Of a DNA stretch of 55,642 nt, positions 25,492 through 33,742 are shown one piece after another. The stretch is taken from assembly GCA_902765305.1 (NCBI GenBank), contig CACWZI010000065.1, forward strand, positions 1-55,642, given 5' to 3'. A program made the position numbers and the translations under genes. Each line of letters opens with the position of its first letter. The stretch's first letter is position 1. A model generated the notes under the pieces. It saw only the letters and a list, made by a program, of their open reading frames with translations, was not told the DNA's origin and did not search any database. This DNA comes from an uncultured Eubacteriales bacterium. GTDB lineage: Bacteria; Bacillota; Clostridia; Christensenellales; Aristaeellaceae.

Positions 25492-26581
25492 CGCGCTGCG
25501 CCGCGCGATCGACAAATACCGGGCCACCGCCCCGCTGGCGGCGGAGGCCGGGCTGCTGCCCTACCGGGGCGGCGAGCGCTGGCTGGCCTCGCCCTTCGAC
25601 GGCGACAGCTGGTGGACCGGCGGCTTCTGGCCGGGGCTGATGTGGCAGCTGTGGGCCGCATCAAAGGACGATTGGTTCAGGGGCGAGGCCCTGCGCTCAG
25701 AGGCGCGGCTCACCGAGCAGTTTCGGTCCTTCGAGCGCCTGAACCACGACGTGGGCTTCATGTACCTGCTCTCCTGCGGCGCGCATCACAAGCTGCTCGG
25801 GGATGAGCAGGCCCGGGTGGACACCCTGCACGCCGCCAGCCTGCTGATGGGCCGCTTCAACCCCGCGGGCTTCATCCGCGCCTGGAACGAGCCGGAGCGG
25901 GTGGGCTACGCCATCATCGACTGCATGATGAACCTGTCGCTGCTGTTTTGGGCCAGCGCCGAGACCGGGGACCCCCGCTTTGCCCACGTGGCCCGCATCC
26001 ACGCCGATACCACCCTGCGGGATTTCGTGCGGGCGGACGGCTCGGTGTGCCACATCGTGGAGTTCGACCCGGATACCGGCGCGCGGCTGCGGGAGCACGG
26101 GGGCCAGGGCTACGCCGAGGGCACGGCCTGGTCCCGGGGCCAGGCCTGGGGGCTGTACGGCTTCGCGCTGGCCTTTGCCAACACCGGCGAGCGCCGCTAC
26201 CTCGAGGCGGCGGAGCGCATTGCCGCCTTCTTCATGGCACACATCCGCCCCGACGGCCTGACGGACTGCGACTTCTGCCAGCCCCCAGAGCCCGGGCGGA
26301 TCGACAACATCGCCGGGGCCTGCGCCGCCTGCGGGCTGATCGAGCTCAATCGGCTGACCGGCAAGGGGGTTTACCTGGAGGCCGCCGGCAGGCTGCTGGA
26401 TGGGCTGATCGACCGCTGCTGCGACTGGTCGCCGGATACCTGCGGCATACTGACCCACTGCACCGCCAGCTACCACGACGACGCAGCGGGCGTCCATACG
26501 AACATCGTCTACGGCGATTACTTCCTCGTGGAGGCCCTGGCCAGGCTCGCCGGAACGGACCCGGGCCTGTGGCGGGCGTGA
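25472..26581 (+). CDS. Unsaturated glucuronyl hydrolase (GH88)
   Basis: A 369-residue GH88 enzyme. It hydrates the double bond of 4,5-unsaturated uronic acids at the non-reducing end of oligosaccharides made by lyases, releasing them. The two catalytic aspartates are visible: D93 in LNHDVGFMY and D150 in AIIDCMMNL. An alpha6/alpha6 barrel is implied by the repeated aromatic helices (TAWSRGQAWGLYGFALAF). It is cytoplasmic, with no signal. The likely start is TTG at 25472 with AGGAGGT eight bases upstream, inside the end of the DUF2264 gene. Together with the lyase-like gene it forms a logical uronate-polysaccharide pathway. Confidence 0.93.
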   Translation: MRNNACDALRRAIDKYRATAPLAAEAGLLPYRGGERWLASPFDGDSWWTGGFWPGLMWQLWAASKDDWFRGEALRSEARLTEQFRSFERLNHDVGFMYLLSCGAHHKLLGDEQARVDTLHAASLLMGRFNPAGFIRAWNEPERVGYAIIDCMMNLSLLFWASAETGDPRFAHVARIHADTTLRDFVRADGSVCHIVEFDPDTGARLREHGGQGYAEGTAWSRGQAWGLYGFALAFANTGERRYLEAAERIAAFFMAHIRPDGLTDCDFCQPPEPGRIDNIAGACAACGLIELNRLTGKGVYLEAAGRLLDGLIDRCCDWSPDTCGILTHCTASYHDDAAGVHTNIVYGDYFLVEALARLAGTDPGLWRA

Positions 26582-26586
26582 GGGAC

Positions 26587-26626
26587 AAATTCTGATTTAT
26601 CGAGCTGTGCTCGATGAATCAGAATT
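26587..26626. repeat. Hairpin of the AAATTCTGATTT family
   Basis: AAATTCTGATTTATCGAGC, a 3-nt loop and GCTCGATGAATCAGAATT, with one imperfect pair. It starts 5 bases after the GH88 stop. Confidence 0.8.
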
Positions 26627-26755
26627 AAGGAAATACCGCGCAATTAAGGTGGTCAGCTGGCGAGTGAATTTTTCGACAGATGCAATTGCAGATTTCGAAG
26701 GTTTACTGGCGGTAAATCGAGAGATGTGCCGCCGTATTGTGCGGTATTTCCTTAA
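26625..26755. mobile_element. MITE-like element, 131 bp
   Basis: Terminal inverted repeats TTAAGGAAATACCGCrCAAT of 20 bp with one mismatch (26625-26644, complement ending 26755) flank about 90 bases with no coding potential. The element is wedged between a hairpin repeat and a heptamer run (GGGATTA, GGTTTTA, GGGGATA at 26756-26780). Both ends carry TTAA, which could be the duplicated target. Confidence 0.6.
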
Positions 26756-26781
26756 GGGATTAGGTTTTAGGGGATAGGGAA

Positions 26782-26819
26782 AAGCCCGATTTACCGAGCG
26801 GTTCCGGTAAATCGGGCTT
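26782..26819 (+). terminator. Terminator-like hairpin
   Basis: AAGCCCGATTTACCG and its exact complement around an 8-nt loop, followed by CTTGTTG. It probably ends the lyase-DUF2264-GH88 transcript. Confidence 0.65.
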
Positions 26820-26858
26820 CTTGTTGCATCAAAACCGACGGATTACATCAAAAAAGGC

Positions 26859-26888
26859 TTGCCAAATGGCAGCAGCTTGTTATATAAT
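26859..26888 (+). promoter_or_regulatory. Promoter of the second sugar importer
   Basis: TTGCCA (26859-26864), an 18-nt spacer and a perfect TATAAT (26883-26888). Confidence 0.75.
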
Positions 26889-26945
26889 GTAAACAGTCGG
26901 GTCAAACCCGAAGTCAGCCAACATCAAATCAAGGAGGATAACCCA

Positions 26946-28187
26946 ATGAAGAAGCTGCTTTGCCTGCTGCTGGCCGTCGCCACGGTGCTGGCGATGTCCG
27001 TCCTGCCCGCGATGGCGGAGGGCGCTGAGATCAACATGTTCATCTCCAGCCCCGAGTATGCGGACGCCGTGAACGAGCTGATCGCGGCCTACAAGGAGGT
27101 CGCGCCGGACGTGACCATCAACTACGAGACCACCCAGAACGACTATCCCACCCTGCTGAAGACCCGCATCAACGCGGGCATGACCCCGGACATCTTCTCC
27201 ACCACCTCCGGCAAGGAGATTGCGGACTACGCCGAGTATTCCTACAACTTTGCCGGCAGCCCCGCCGCCGAGGCGATGGACCCCGCCGTGTCGGCCATGA
27301 TGGTCTACGGCGACGGCGAGATCCACGGCTTCGCGCTGAAGGGCAATTACTTCGGCATGCTGTACAACAAGGCCATCTTCGAGGAGGTCGGCATCGAATT
27401 CCCCAGGACCCTGGACGCGTTCGAGGCAGCCTGCGAGAAGCTGTCCGAGGCGGGCTACCAGCCCGTGACCACTGGCTTTGCCGAGTGGTGGGTGTTCAAG
27501 CACGTGATGCAGCACTTCCTGGACGCCGCCAGCGACGATCCCGCCGCGCTGGTCGCTGCCTTCCAGAAGGGCGAGGCCCACTTCAAGGACTATCCCGTGC
27601 TGTATGACAACTTCTTCCGCTTCATCGACCTGTGCGTGAAGTACGGCGACAACAAGCCCCTGGAGACCGACCTGGCGGGCGAGGACGCCGCCTTTGGCGC
27701 GGGCAAGGCCGCGATGATGACCGGCCAGGGCGCCTGGGTCGAAGCCGACGTGCTGGCCATTGACGACGCGCTGCAGATCGGCTTTGCGGGCTACCCCGTG
27801 ACCGACGATCCGGCCAAGAGCCAGATCATCGGCGGTTCTGACCAGGCGCTGCGCATCAACAAGGATTCCGCGAACCTGGACGCCGTGATGGACTTCGTGA
27901 ACTGGTGGTACACCAGCGACTACGGCAAGGCCTGGTTCTGCGACGTGGCCGGCGTCATCCCGCCGATCACCGACGCGAAGGTGGCCGACATGCAGATCAT
28001 CCAGCAGGGCTCTGAGCTGAGCGCCACCGACGGCGCGGCTGCGCTGAGCATCTGCTACTCCTCCGACAGCTTCAACCAGGCCATGGGCGAGGCCATCCAG
28101 GCCTACATCGGCGGCACCATCGACAAGGATGCCTGCTGCGCGCAGATCGAGGCCAAGTGGGTCGAGCTGGACGGCGCCGCCCAGTAA
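26946..28187 (+). CDS. Extracellular sugar-binding protein (SBP family 1)
   Basis: A 413-residue secreted binding protein of a second CUT1 sugar importer. The signal peptide is MKKLLCLLLAVATVLAMSVL with likely cleavage after PAMA. The mature sequence shows INMFISSPEYADAVNELI, LLKTRINAGMTPDIF and NKAIFEEVGIEFPRTLDAFE, typical of SBP_bac_1. The ATG at 26946 has AAGGAGG upstream. It is clearly different from the first binding protein, so the two importers should bring in different sugars; the downstream GH31 suggests a xylose-capped oligosaccharide for this one. Confidence 0.93.
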   Translation: MKKLLCLLLAVATVLAMSVLPAMAEGAEINMFISSPEYADAVNELIAAYKEVAPDVTINYETTQNDYPTLLKTRINAGMTPDIFSTTSGKEIADYAEYSYNFAGSPAAEAMDPAVSAMMVYGDGEIHGFALKGNYFGMLYNKAIFEEVGIEFPRTLDAFEAACEKLSEAGYQPVTTGFAEWWVFKHVMQHFLDAASDDPAALVAAFQKGEAHFKDYPVLYDNFFRFIDLCVKYGDNKPLETDLAGEDAAFGAGKAAMMTGQGAWVEADVLAIDDALQIGFAGYPVTDDPAKSQIIGGSDQALRINKDSANLDAVMDFVNWWYTSDYGKAWFCDVAGVIPPITDAKVADMQIIQQGSELSATDGAAALSICYSSDSFNQAMGEAIQAYIGGTIDKDACCAQIEAKWVELDGAAQ

Positions 28188-28217
28188 GGCACAATTCGAC
28201 TTGAACTGACCGGCGTT

Positions 28218-28245
28218 TCAGCCGCGCCGCATACGGCGCGGCTGA
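28218..28245 (+). terminator. Stem-loop between binding protein and permease genes
   Basis: TCAGCCGCGCCG and its complement around CATA, without a T run. It may stabilise the upstream mRNA or reduce read-through into the permease genes. Confidence 0.5.
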
Positions 28246-28279
28246 TCTATTCCATTCCCAACGCAAGGAGGGCGAGAAC

Positions 28280-29179
28280 GTGGACAAGAAATCCATGAGC
28301 CCGATGAACCGCAAGGCGCTGAAGGAGACGCTGCTCTTCACGCTGCCGGCGGTGGTCATGGTGCTCATCGCCATCTACATCCCCTTCGTCATGAGCGGCT
28401 ATTATTCGCTGACGGAGTGGAACGGCATATCCCGGAACCCGGTGTTCATCGGGCTCAACAACTTCAAAACCATCTTCTCCTCGGGCAGCCCGGAATTCGT
28501 GAACGCGCTGGTGTTCACGTTCAAGTATTCCGCGCTGTTCATCGTGTTCAGCAACGTGCTGGCCCTGGCCCTGGCCGTGGCGCTGACGAAGGAATTCAAG
28601 CTCGCCAACTTCCTGCGGGGCATGTTCTTTCTGCCCTACATCATGTCGATGACCATCGTGGGCTTCATCTGGAAGTTCATATTCACCCAGGGCTTTGAAA
28701 AGCTGTACGAGCTGACCGGCTGGGGCATATGGAACCTGAGCTGGCTGGGCGACGGCGGCCTGGCCTTTTGGTCGCTGGTGATCGTGGGCACCTGGCAGTC
28801 GCTGGGCTTCTATATCGTGCTGTACATCGCAGGGCTCCAGGCCATTCCCAAGGAGGTCATGGAGGCGGCGAGCATCGACGGCGCCACCGGCAGCCAGCGC
28901 TTCTTCCGGGTGACGCTGCCCCTGCTGGGCCCGTCCATCACCACCTGCATGTTCATGTCGCTGACCAATTCGCTGAAGGTGTTCGACATCATACTGGCCC
29001 TGACCAAGGGCGGCCCCGGCGGCGCCACCTACTCCGCCACGCTGGACATCTACCGCGAGGCCTTCCAGAACAACAACTACGGCCTGGGCTCGGCCAAGGC
29101 CATCGTGTTCTTCGTGATCGTGCTGGTGCTGACCCAGGTGGTGCTTAAGATCTTTGAGAGCCGGGAGGTGCAGCAGTGA
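28280..29179 (+). CDS. Sugar ABC permease, MalF/UgpA type
   Basis: A 299-residue permease with six helices and the docking loop (MEAASIDGATGSQRFFRVTLPLL). It starts with GTG; AAGGAGGG (28265-28272) is seven bases upstream. The stop overlaps the next start by one base (TGATG), so translation of the two permeases is coupled. Confidence 0.92.
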   Translation: MDKKSMSPMNRKALKETLLFTLPAVVMVLIAIYIPFVMSGYYSLTEWNGISRNPVFIGLNNFKTIFSSGSPEFVNALVFTFKYSALFIVFSNVLALALAVALTKEFKLANFLRGMFFLPYIMSMTIVGFIWKFIFTQGFEKLYELTGWGIWNLSWLGDGGLAFWSLVIVGTWQSLGFYIVLYIAGLQAIPKEVMEAASIDGATGSQRFFRVTLPLLGPSITTCMFMSLTNSLKVFDIILALTKGGPGGATYSATLDIYREAFQNNNYGLGSAKAIVFFVIVLVLTQVVLKIFESREVQQ

Positions 29180-30027
29180 TGGACAAGGTACAATCCCCGG
29201 TTCGGCGCATCGTCACCCACACCCTGTTCCTGGTCGTGATCGTGCTGCTGGCGTGCCTGTACATCTATCCGGTTTTCCTGATGGTGTGCAATTCGCTGAA
29301 GCCCTTCAAGGAGATCCTGACCAACGTGCTGGCGTTGCCCAGCCACCTGGAGTGGGCGAACTATTCCTATGTCATCGAAAAGATGGAATACTTCCGCCTG
29401 TTCTTCAACAATGTGGTGATCACGCTGCTGGGCATCCTCGGCATCGTGGCGTTCTCGTCCATGGCGGCCTATATACTGGACCGCCGCCAGACCCGGGTGA
29501 CGAAGGCGCTGCACACCTTCATCATCACCCCGATGCTGATCCCCTTCCAGACCATCATGATCACCCTCTTGAAGTTCATGAACATCATCCACCTGAACGG
29601 CACCACCTGGGGCCTGGGCATACAGTACTGGGGCTTCGGCATTCCGATGGCTACGTTCATCTACTTCAACTTCATGAAGTCCATCCCCAGCGAAATCGAC
29701 GAGAGCGCCATGATCGACGGGGCGACCACCTTCCAGACCTACGTGCGGATCATCTTCCCGCTGCTCAAGACCGTCACTGCCACCGTTGTGGTGCTGGACG
29801 TGATGTGGATCTGGAACGACTTCCTGTTGCCGCTGTTGATGGTGAACAGCTCCCCGTCCTCCAAGACGCTGGTGCTGGCCGCCTACAACTTCGTCGGCTC
29901 GCTGAACACCAAGTGGCACTACGCCCTGGCCGCCATGGTGCTGGCCATACTGCCCTCGGTGATCGTGTTCGTGTTCCTGCAGCGCTACATCGTCGACGGC
30001 GTGGTCGCGGGGGCGATCAAGGGGTAA
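29179..30027 (+). CDS. Sugar ABC permease, MalG/UgpE type
   Basis: A 282-residue permease with six helices and the docking loop (DESAMIDGATTFQTYVRIIFPLL). I prefer the ATG at 29179 to the GTG at 29176 because GGGAGGTG (29162-29169) is then at ideal distance. The GH31 gene follows after 26 bases in the same operon. Confidence 0.92.
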   Translation: MDKVQSPVRRIVTHTLFLVVIVLLACLYIYPVFLMVCNSLKPFKEILTNVLALPSHLEWANYSYVIEKMEYFRLFFNNVVITLLGILGIVAFSSMAAYILDRRQTRVTKALHTFIITPMLIPFQTIMITLLKFMNIIHLNGTTWGLGIQYWGFGIPMATFIYFNFMKSIPSEIDESAMIDGATTFQTYVRIIFPLLKTVTATVVVLDVMWIWNDFLLPLLMVNSSPSSKTLVLAAYNFVGSLNTKWHYALAAMVLAILPSVIVFVFLQRYIVDGVVAGAIKG

Positions 30028-30053
30028 ATTCAAATTCAACGGAGGTTCCTTCT

Positions 30054-32270
30054 ATGAAATTCACCAACGGCTACTGGCTGAACAAGCCGGAGTACGACCT
30101 GCATTTTGCGATACAGAGCTTTGACGCCACCATCACCGAAAGCGCCCTGCGGATCATCTGCCCCACGGTGCCCGCGGAGGGGCGGGGCGGGGTGATGAAC
30201 CACCCGGCGCTGACCGTCACCTTCACCGCGCCCATGGAGGACGTGATCCGCGTGAAGGTGGAGCATTGGCGGGGCGTGGTGGATCGGGGCCCCCACTTTG
30301 AGATGCACGAAAGCCCGGTCCGGCCCGTCATCACCGAGACCGAAACCGAGTATACCTTCCAAAGCGGCCGGGCGAAGGCCACGGTCAGCAAGGCGCCCAA
30401 AGGCTGGCGGGTCACCTACACCGGCGACGATAAGCTGCTGACCGAGTCGGAATACCACGCCATGGCCCACGCCTTCTGCAGGCCCACCGGGGTGGACTAC
30501 ATGATCGAGTCGCTGAACCTGGACGTGGGGGAGCGGGTGTACGGCCTGGGCGAGCGCTTCACCGCCTACGTGAAGAACGGCCAGGTGGTGGACATCTGGA
30601 ACGGCGACGGTGGCACCGCCAGCGAGCTGGCCTACAAGAACGTGCCCTTCTACATGACCAACCGGGGCTACGGCGTGCTGGTGGAGAGCAGCAGCGACGT
30701 CAGCTTCGAGGTGGCCAGCGAAAAGGTGGAGCGGGTGCAGTTCAGCCAGCAGGGCCAGAGCCTGACCTATGACGTCATCTATGGCGTAAATCCCAAGGGC
30801 GTGCTGGAGAAGTACGCCGCCCTCACCGGCCGGCCGGCGCTGCCCCCGGCCTGGAGCTTCGGGCTGTGGCTGTCCACGTCCTTCACCACCAGCTACGACG
30901 AAAAGACGGTCACGTCCTTCATCGACGGCATGGCCCAGAGGGATATCCCCCTGAGCGTGTTCCACTTCGACTGCTTCTGGATGAAGGACAACCACCTGAC
31001 CGACCTGACCTGGGATCCCGACGTGTTCCCGGACCCGGAGGGCCTTTTGAAGAAGCTGAAGGCCCGGGGGCTGCACATCTGCTGCTGGATCAATTCCTAC
31101 ATCGCCCAGGAGAGCAGCATGTTCGACGAGGGCATGGAGAAGGGGTACTTCATCAAAAAGGAGAACGGCGACGTCTGGCAGACCGACCTGTGGCAGCCGG
31201 GCCTGGCCATCCTGGACGTCACCAACCCCGAGGCCCGGGAGTGGTACTGCGGCAAGCTGCGCGCGCTGATGGACATGGGCGTGGACGCCTTCAAGACCGA
31301 CTTCGGCGAGCGCATTCCGGTGCGGGGCGTCAAATACTTCGACGGCAGCGACCCGCTCAGGATGCACAATTATTACACCTATCTCTACAATAGGATGGTG
31401 TTCGAGTGCATCGAGCAGTACCGCGGGAAGGGCGACGCGGTGGTGTTCGCCCGCAGCGCCACCGTGGGCGGCCAGCAGTTCCCGGTGCACTGGAACGGCG
31501 ACAGCAGCGCGTCCTTCATGAGCATGGCCGAGACCCTGCGCAGCGGCCTGTCCATAGCCCATTCCGGCTTTGCCTTCTGGAGCCACGACATCGCCGGCTT
31601 CGAGCAGACCGCCACCGCCGACGTGTACAAGCGCTGGGCCGCCTTCGGCCTGCTGTCCAGCCACAGCCGCCTGCACGGCTCCAGCAGCTACCGGGTGCCG
31701 TGGCTGTTCGACGAGGAGGCCAACGAGGTCGTGAAGCGCTTCGCTCGCCTGAAGAACCGGTTGATGCCCTACCTGTACGGCGCGGCGGTGGAGGCCCATG
31801 AAAAGGGCGTGCCCGTGCTGCGGCCCATGCTGCTGGAATTCCCGGACAGCATCGCCTGTGAGACCTGCGACACGCAGTATATGCTGGGCGCGAACCTGCT
31901 GGTGGCCCCGGTGATGCATGCGGACGGCCATGTGGACTACTACCTGCCCGCCGGCGAATGGACGAATATTCTCTCGGATGAGGCGGTGACGGGCGACACC
32001 TGGCGCAGGGAGACCCACGGCTACCTGTCCCTGCCGCTGATGGCCCGCCCGAACAGCGTCATCCCCATGGGCGCGAATGAGGAACGGCCCGACTACGACT
32101 ATACCGACGGCCTGGAGTTGCACGTGTTCAGGCCGGAGGACGGCGAGATCACCGTGAAGGTGCCCGATCTGAAGGGGAATGTGGCCGCGACCTACACCGT
32201 GACCGTAAAGGGCGGCGAGGTATCCGTCCGGACGGACAGCAAAAAGCCGTATAGGGTGGTCGTGCACTGA
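30054..32270 (+). CDS. GH31 alpha-xylosidase, YicI type
   Basis: A 738-residue cytoplasmic glycoside hydrolase that removes terminal alpha-xylosyl (or alpha-glucosyl) residues. The nucleophile is D416 in FKTDFGERIP and the acid/base is D483 in HWNGDSSASF, almost the same numbering as the Escherichia coli alpha-xylosidase YicI. The N-terminal beta-sandwich begins MKFTNGYWLNKPEYDLHFA, also YicI-like. The ATG at 30054 has CGGAGG upstream; the open frame extends far into the permease gene but that is a shadow. It is the last gene of the second importer operon, suggesting uptake and trimming of isoprimeverose-like or related oligosaccharides. Confidence 0.93.
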   Translation: MKFTNGYWLNKPEYDLHFAIQSFDATITESALRIICPTVPAEGRGGVMNHPALTVTFTAPMEDVIRVKVEHWRGVVDRGPHFEMHESPVRPVITETETEYTFQSGRAKATVSKAPKGWRVTYTGDDKLLTESEYHAMAHAFCRPTGVDYMIESLNLDVGERVYGLGERFTAYVKNGQVVDIWNGDGGTASELAYKNVPFYMTNRGYGVLVESSSDVSFEVASEKVERVQFSQQGQSLTYDVIYGVNPKGVLEKYAALTGRPALPPAWSFGLWLSTSFTTSYDEKTVTSFIDGMAQRDIPLSVFHFDCFWMKDNHLTDLTWDPDVFPDPEGLLKKLKARGLHICCWINSYIAQESSMFDEGMEKGYFIKKENGDVWQTDLWQPGLAILDVTNPEAREWYCGKLRALMDMGVDAFKTDFGERIPVRGVKYFDGSDPLRMHNYYTYLYNRMVFECIEQYRGKGDAVVFARSATVGGQQFPVHWNGDSSASFMSMAETLRSGLSIAHSGFAFWSHDIAGFEQTATADVYKRWAAFGLLSSHSRLHGSSSYRVPWLFDEEANEVVKRFARLKNRLMPYLYGAAVEAHEKGVPVLRPMLLEFPDSIACETCDTQYMLGANLLVAPVMHADGHVDYYLPAGEWTNILSDEAVTGDTWRRETHGYLSLPLMARPNSVIPMGANEERPDYDYTDGLELHVFRPEDGEITVKVPDLKGNVAATYTVTVKGGEVSVRTDSKKPYRVVVH

Positions 32271-32281
32271 ATTATAGGAAA

Positions 32282-32341
32282 GGGCCCTTTCTCAAATCAG
32301 GCTGTCTGCATCAATGCAAAGCCGGATAAGAGAAAGGGCCC
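32282..32341. terminator. Branched hairpin between converging genes
   Basis: GGGCCCTTTCTC pairs with GAGAAAGGGCCC; inside, GGCT-TGCAT pairs with ATGCA-AGCC. There is no T run. It lies between the GH31 stop and the converging GT2 gene and could terminate both. Confidence 0.65.
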
Positions 32342-32357
32342 ATAATATGTTCAAGCG

Positions 32358-33287
32358 CTATCTATTCTTTTCTCTTGAAATCCTTATAAGGACCATCTCA
32401 AAATCCTGCCTGTTTTTTTGGACCATCGTTTGGAGCATGATGCCGGAAAACAGGGAAATAATGGCGGCCAGCATGGTGAAGCCACAGACGATCAACGTTG
32501 GGAATGACGGCACCAGGCCGGTACGGAGATACTCGATCCAAACCGGGATGAAAAACAATATGGATATCAGCGACAGCAGGGCTGCGAAGATGCCGAAGAA
32601 ACTCAGGGGCTTGTAGTTGCGATAGAGCCTTGCCACAGTAAACAAAACCTTGATGCCGTCAGAAAAAGTATTCAGCTTGGAAACGCTTCCCTCGACCCTG
32701 TCCCGATAGTCAATGACAACGTTGGCAATGGACATGTTTTTATCTATCGCATGGATACTCATCTCGGTCTCTATCTCAAAGCCGCGGGAAAGGACGGGAA
32801 ACGTCTTGACGAATTCATAACTGAAAGCGCGATATCCGGTCATGATGTCCTTGATATCGTTGTGGAACAACAGATTGATGCTTTTGCGCACCAACATGTT
32901 TCCGAAATTATGAAAAGGTCGCTTGTTTTGCGTAAAATAAGTGGAGGACAGCCGGTCGCCCACTACCATGTCAACGTTCCTGTTCAAAACGAGGTCAGCC
33001 ATTTCCCTGGCGTTTTCTGCAGGATAGGTGTCGTCACCGTCGGTCATGATATAACATAGAGCGTCGACTTCCCTGAACATGCGGCGGATGACATTCCCCT
33101 TTCCCTGCATGTACTCATTGCGCACGATCGCCCCGGCCCTCTCTGCCAGCTCGGCGGTTCTGTCTGTGGAATTGTTGTTGTAAACATAGATCGTAGCCTC
33201 CGGAAGTACCTCTTTGAAGTCGCGCACCACCTTTTCCACGGTTTTCTCTTCGTTGTAACAGGGAATCAGCACTGCGATCCTATCCAT
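32358..33287 (-). CDS. GT2 glycosyltransferase, polyprenyl-phosphate sugar synthase type
   Basis: A 309-residue family 2 glycosyltransferase: IAVLIPCYNEEKTVEKVV at the N-terminus, the DGDDTYPAEN metal-binding motif near residue 90, and two C-terminal membrane helices (about 230-250 and 268-292). This layout is that of DPM1/GtrB-like enzymes that load a sugar onto undecaprenyl phosphate. The ATG at 33287 matches the family start; an open frame of 50 more residues upstream is basic and probably untranslated. The promoter is about 170 bases away, so the mRNA has a long leader. Lower GC than its surroundings; probably acquired with its divergent neighbour. Confidence 0.85.
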   Translation of the reverse strand: MDRIAVLIPCYNEEKTVEKVVRDFKEVLPEATIYVYNNNSTDRTAELAERAGAIVRNEYMQGKGNVIRRMFREVDALCYIMTDGDDTYPAENAREMADLVLNRNVDMVVGDRLSSTYFTQNKRPFHNFGNMLVRKSINLLFHNDIKDIMTGYRAFSYEFVKTFPVLSRGFEIETEMSIHAIDKNMSIANVVIDYRDRVEGSVSKLNTFSDGIKVLFTVARLYRNYKPLSFFGIFAALLSLISILFFIPVWIEYLRTGLVPSFPTLIVCGFTMLAAIISLFSGIMLQTMVQKNRQDFEMVLIRISREKNR

Positions 33288-33457
33288 AGTTATGCCCAGC
33301 CTTTCTGCGAAAAGTACCGAAGAGGTTATGAAACGCAGGTGCCTTTTACGGTAGTCATTGACGAAACGCCGGAAGGAATGTAAATTAAACTTTCCTTTCG
33401 CTTGCCTGCCTCTCACCCGACGTCCTTTCGAACACAAATGTTTCGTATTCAGTAGAG

Positions 33458-33486
33458 ATTATATATGGACACATATTACAATTCAA
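33458..33486 (-). promoter_or_regulatory. Promoter of the GT2 gene
   Basis: On the minus strand: TTGAAT, a 17-nt spacer and a perfect TATAAT. It implies a 5' leader of about 165 bases. Confidence 0.7.
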
Positions 33487-33553
33487 TAGTTCTGTAATAA
33501 ATGTAGAACAAAAGCCCAGATTGACAGTTTCGGTCACATGTTACCCCTTACGC

Positions 33554-33582
33554 TTGATAGAAAGACAAGAATATGATAGAAT
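33554..33582 (+). promoter_or_regulatory. Promoter of the scpB remnant and DUF6020 gene
   Basis: TTGATA (33554-33559), a 17-nt spacer and TAGAAT (33577-33582). Confidence 0.65.
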
Positions 33583-33589
33583 AATCGGA

Positions 33590-33742
33590 CACGAGAATGG
33601 GAAGGAATGCTGCACCAAGGAAAACTTGACGACGGTTATCGAAGCATTACTTTTTGTATCGGGCAATCCCGTACGCGTGGACACGCTGGCTCACGCCATG
33701 AACCTGTATCCTGAAATGGGGAGGTATTTACGATGCATGTGA
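33590..33742 (+). pseudogene. Remnant of scpB (chromosome segregation protein B), N-terminal fragment
   Basis: The reading frame holds VIEALLFVSGNPVRVDTLAH, the characteristic first winged-helix segment of ScpB, and then stops after about 38-50 codons. A full ScpB is near 180-200 residues. A possible start is TTG at 33626. The stop TGA (33740-33742) overlaps the start of the DUF6020 gene by 10 bases, so the fragment could still be translated as a leader that couples to it. The match is by recognition of a short segment and is fairly specific. Confidence 0.6.

Noticed and set aside
29154-30053. Extended N-terminus of the GH31 frame
   Set aside because: The upstream part overlaps the permease gene in another frame; the YicI-like sequence begins exactly at the ATG at 30054.
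33288-33437. 50-residue N-terminal extension of the GT2 protein
   Set aside because: It is basic, unlike the family, lacks a proper start and ribosome site, and the canonical GT2 start is at 33287.
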